DNA of 39,268 nt from the NCBI GenBank assembly GCA_902386385.1, contig CABMIU010000016.1:1-39268 (forward strand), given 5' to 3'. The notes under the pieces were generated by a model. It saw only the letters and a list, made by a program, of their open reading frames with translations, was not told the origin of the DNA and searched no databases. The stretch is from an uncultured archaeon (GTDB taxonomy: Archaea > Iainarchaeota > Iainarchaeia > Iainarchaeales > Iainarchaeaceae). Positions 37,632-39,268 of the stretch are shown in pieces (positions within the stretch are counted from its first letter, which is position 1; every line of letters begins with the position of its first letter). The position numbers were made by a program, and so were the translations under genes.

Positions 37632-39268
37632 TCAGATGAACAATGGCGCGAGCACCAATGTTATTGTCGCCAGCAATTTTATCAACACATGCAGGCTCGG
37701 CCCCGCCGTGTCCTTGAACGGGTCCCCTACGGTGTCGCCGACAACTGCTGCCTTGTGCGTGTCGCTTCCTTTTCCGCCGAAGTTGCCGAGTTCGATGTAT
37801 TTCTTCGCGTTGTCCCATGCGCCTCCGCCGTTGTTTAGCATTGTGGCGACGAGTATGCCTGTCATTGTTCCCACCATCAGGAACGCGGCAATGGCTTCGG
37901 CCCCGAGCCCGAGCATCCTGAACGCCAGTCCGACTGCGATTGGCATGAGGATTGCGAGCAGCCCAGGGAGTATCATTTCCTTGAGCGCTCCCTTTGTCAC
38001 GATGTCAACGCACCTGCCGTAATCCGGCTTTTCCTTGTTCTTGAGTATGCCCGGTTTTTCCCTGAACTGGTCGCGCACATCTTTTATGACGTACTGCGCG
38101 GCCCTTCCGACTGCCCTTATTGCGAGGCCGGTGAACAGGAACACGAGCATCCCGCCGAGCAGCGCAGCCACGAATATTTCCGGCTTTGAAATGTCCACTG
38201 CGAGGAGCTTTACCCCGTAATTCTTTACCTCGTCGAGGTAAGCGCTGAAGAGCAGGAATGCCGCGAGCGCCGCGGAGCCTATTGCATAGCCCTTTGTAAG
38301 CGCTTTCGTGGTGTTGCCCACTGCATCAAGCCTGTCGGCTTTCTGCCTTGCTTCCTTCGGCTGCCTGCTCATTTCCACAATGCCCCCTGCGTTGTCCGAT
38401 ATCGGGCCGAAGGTGTCCATCGCGAGGATGTATGCCGCCGTCGAGAGCATTCCCATTGTCGCAACCGCGGTTCCGAAAAGGCCCGCGTTCGGGAATCCCG
38501 AGGAAGACCCGAGGTGATATGAAGCGAGTATTGCGATTGAGATAGCTATGACGGGCATTGCCGGGGTTTCAAAACCCACCGCGAGCCCTGTGATTATATT
38601 GGTCGCGGCCCCTGTCTGGCTTGCTTCCGCAATAGATTTTGTCGGCCTGTACTTGTACTCCGTGTAATACTGTGTTATTAAAACGAATGCGATTGAAGTA
38701 AGTATTCCCACTACTCCTGCGAGGAAGAAATTGAGCCAAGCGTTCGGGTATGCATCACTGTATAACAGCCATCTCGTGGCTATCGCGAACCCTATTACTG
38801 CAAGGCCCGCCGAAACGTAATAGCCCCTGTTGAGCGCGTTCATCGGGTCCTCGTCCTCCTTTGCCTTCACTGAGAGTATTCCGATTATTGACGCTATTAT
38901 CCCGAAAGAGCGCGCAACGAGCGGGAACATCATTACCCCTATGACCCACACCGGGTCAACATTCGGTATTGTAACTGCCATTGTTGCGCCGAGTATCATT
39001 GCGCCGATGTTTTCTGCTGCGGTGGATTCGAACAGGTCGGCGCCCCTTCCTGCACAGTCCCCGACATTGTCCCCCACCAAATCCGCGATGACTGCGGGGT
39101 TCCTCGGGTCATCTTCAGGGATGCCTGCCTCGACTTTTCCGACGAGGTCAGCGCCTACATCTGCCGCCTTTGTGTATATCCCTCCGCCGAGCTGGGCAAA
39201 GAGCGCTACGAATGATGATCCGAAGCCGTAGCCGACAATCAGTAACGGTATTGTAGTTGGGTCTATCG
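37632..39268 (-). CDS. hppA: Membrane-bound proton-translocating pyrophosphatase, 5' end off the window
   Basis: The frame is open to the window edge, so about 545 C-terminal residues are present; the ORF track's Met at 39080 is internal. The protein hydrolyses pyrophosphate and pumps protons across the membrane. GGGIYTKAADVGADLVGKVEAGIPEDDPRNPAVIADLVGDNVGDCAGRGADLFES is the catalytic core with its Asp clusters, and SDNAGGIVEM and GKGSDTHKAAVVGDTVGDPFKDTAGPSLHVLIK are the later Asp/Lys motifs. VGNTTKALTKGYAIGSAAL has Lys at the position that distinguishes potassium-independent proton pumps from Ala-containing potassium-dependent ones. About 12 or more membrane segments are visible. Confidence 0.97.
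   Translation of the reverse strand, partial: IDPTTIPLLIVGYGFGSSFVALFAQLGGGIYTKAADVGADLVGKVEAGIPEDDPRNPAVIADLVGDNVGDCAGRGADLFESTAAENIGAMILGATMAVTIPNVDPVWVIGVMMFPLVARSFGIIASIIGILSVKAKEDEDPMNALNRGYYVSAGLAVIGFAIATRWLLYSDAYPNAWLNFFLAGVVGILTSIAFVLITQYYTEYKYRPTKSIAEASQTGAATNIITGLAVGFETPAMPVIAISIAILASYHLGSSSGFPNAGLFGTAVATMGMLSTAAYILAMDTFGPISDNAGGIVEMSRQPKEARQKADRLDAVGNTTKALTKGYAIGSAALAAFLLFSAYLDEVKNYGVKLLAVDISKPEIFVAALLGGMLVFLFTGLAIRAVGRAAQYVIKDVRDQFREKPGILKNKEKPDYGRCVDIVTKGALKEMILPGLLAILMPIAVGLAFRMLGLGAEAIAAFLMVGTMTGILVATMLNNGGGAWDNAKKYIELGNFGGKGSDTHKAAVVGDTVGDPFKDTAGPSLHVLIKLLATITLVLAPLFI

Noticed and set aside
1-39268. CRISPR array, rRNA, tRNA genes or complete insertion sequence
   Set aside because: I found no regularly spaced direct repeats, no rRNA-like sequence, no T-arm consensus in a tRNA context, and no transposase gene on either strand.

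Overview
This window is archaeal chromosome. The evidence is a full set of archaeal information-processing genes: aRF1 release factor, two PCNA sliding clamps, both primase subunits, a GINS subunit, aIF2 alpha, exosome Csl4, RNA polymerase subunit L, ribosomal protein L10e, Dph2 and archaeal-type UMP kinase. Archaeal TATA boxes about 26-36 bases before many start codons (leaderless genes), a methanococcal-type S-layer protein and a membrane LonB protease agree with this. Gene style and content suggest a DPANN-type lineage, perhaps Diapherotrites-like, but that placement is an inference made without any database search.

Layout. 1-2716: end of an MBL-fold hydrolase, a sugar-phosphate nucleotidyltransferase, an AT-rich kinase-fold (YrbL-like) gene and RNase Z. 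2891-9375: LonB, a DUF373 membrane protein, an SPFH/stomatin protein, a GT2 glycosyltransferase and a SpoIIM-family membrane protein. 9509-19849: a long, mostly plus-strand information block: csl4-rpoL, signal peptidase I, PCNA 1, a decayed vapBC pair, an unknown gene, rpiB, PCNA 2, priL-priS, gins51, aIF2 alpha and a PAC2 chaperone. 19872-23332: a divergent DUF2000 / ACT-domain regulator pair, then endonuclease Q divergent from a winged-helix protein. 23706-29776: an envelope block with the S-layer gene, a membrane-anchored unknown, a processive GT2 and a membrane thioredoxin-like CPDC protein. 29867-36522: translation and nucleotide genes (truD, an unknown, aRF1, an orphan RelE-like toxin, pyrH, a small basic protein, dph2, L10e). 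36647-39268: an unknown protein, a 46-residue basic peptide not in the ORF track, and a membrane pyrophosphatase running off the window end.

The most unusual signals are not protein genes. A dispersed hairpin repeat with roughly 19-bp arms occurs four times between genes, with a compensatory base change in one copy, and two copies bracket the S-layer gene. A nested set of stem-loops lies between two divergent genes at 22462-22556. A perfect 18-base palindrome lies between the divergent promoters of the ACT-domain regulator and the DUF2000 gene. Many non-leaderless genes share a start-proximal signal close to TGGTTTG-N-ATG. Protein-level oddities are a Csl4 whose zinc-ribbon cysteines are gone, a second PCNA with a changed C-terminal tail, and a PIN toxin interrupted by one in-frame amber codon.
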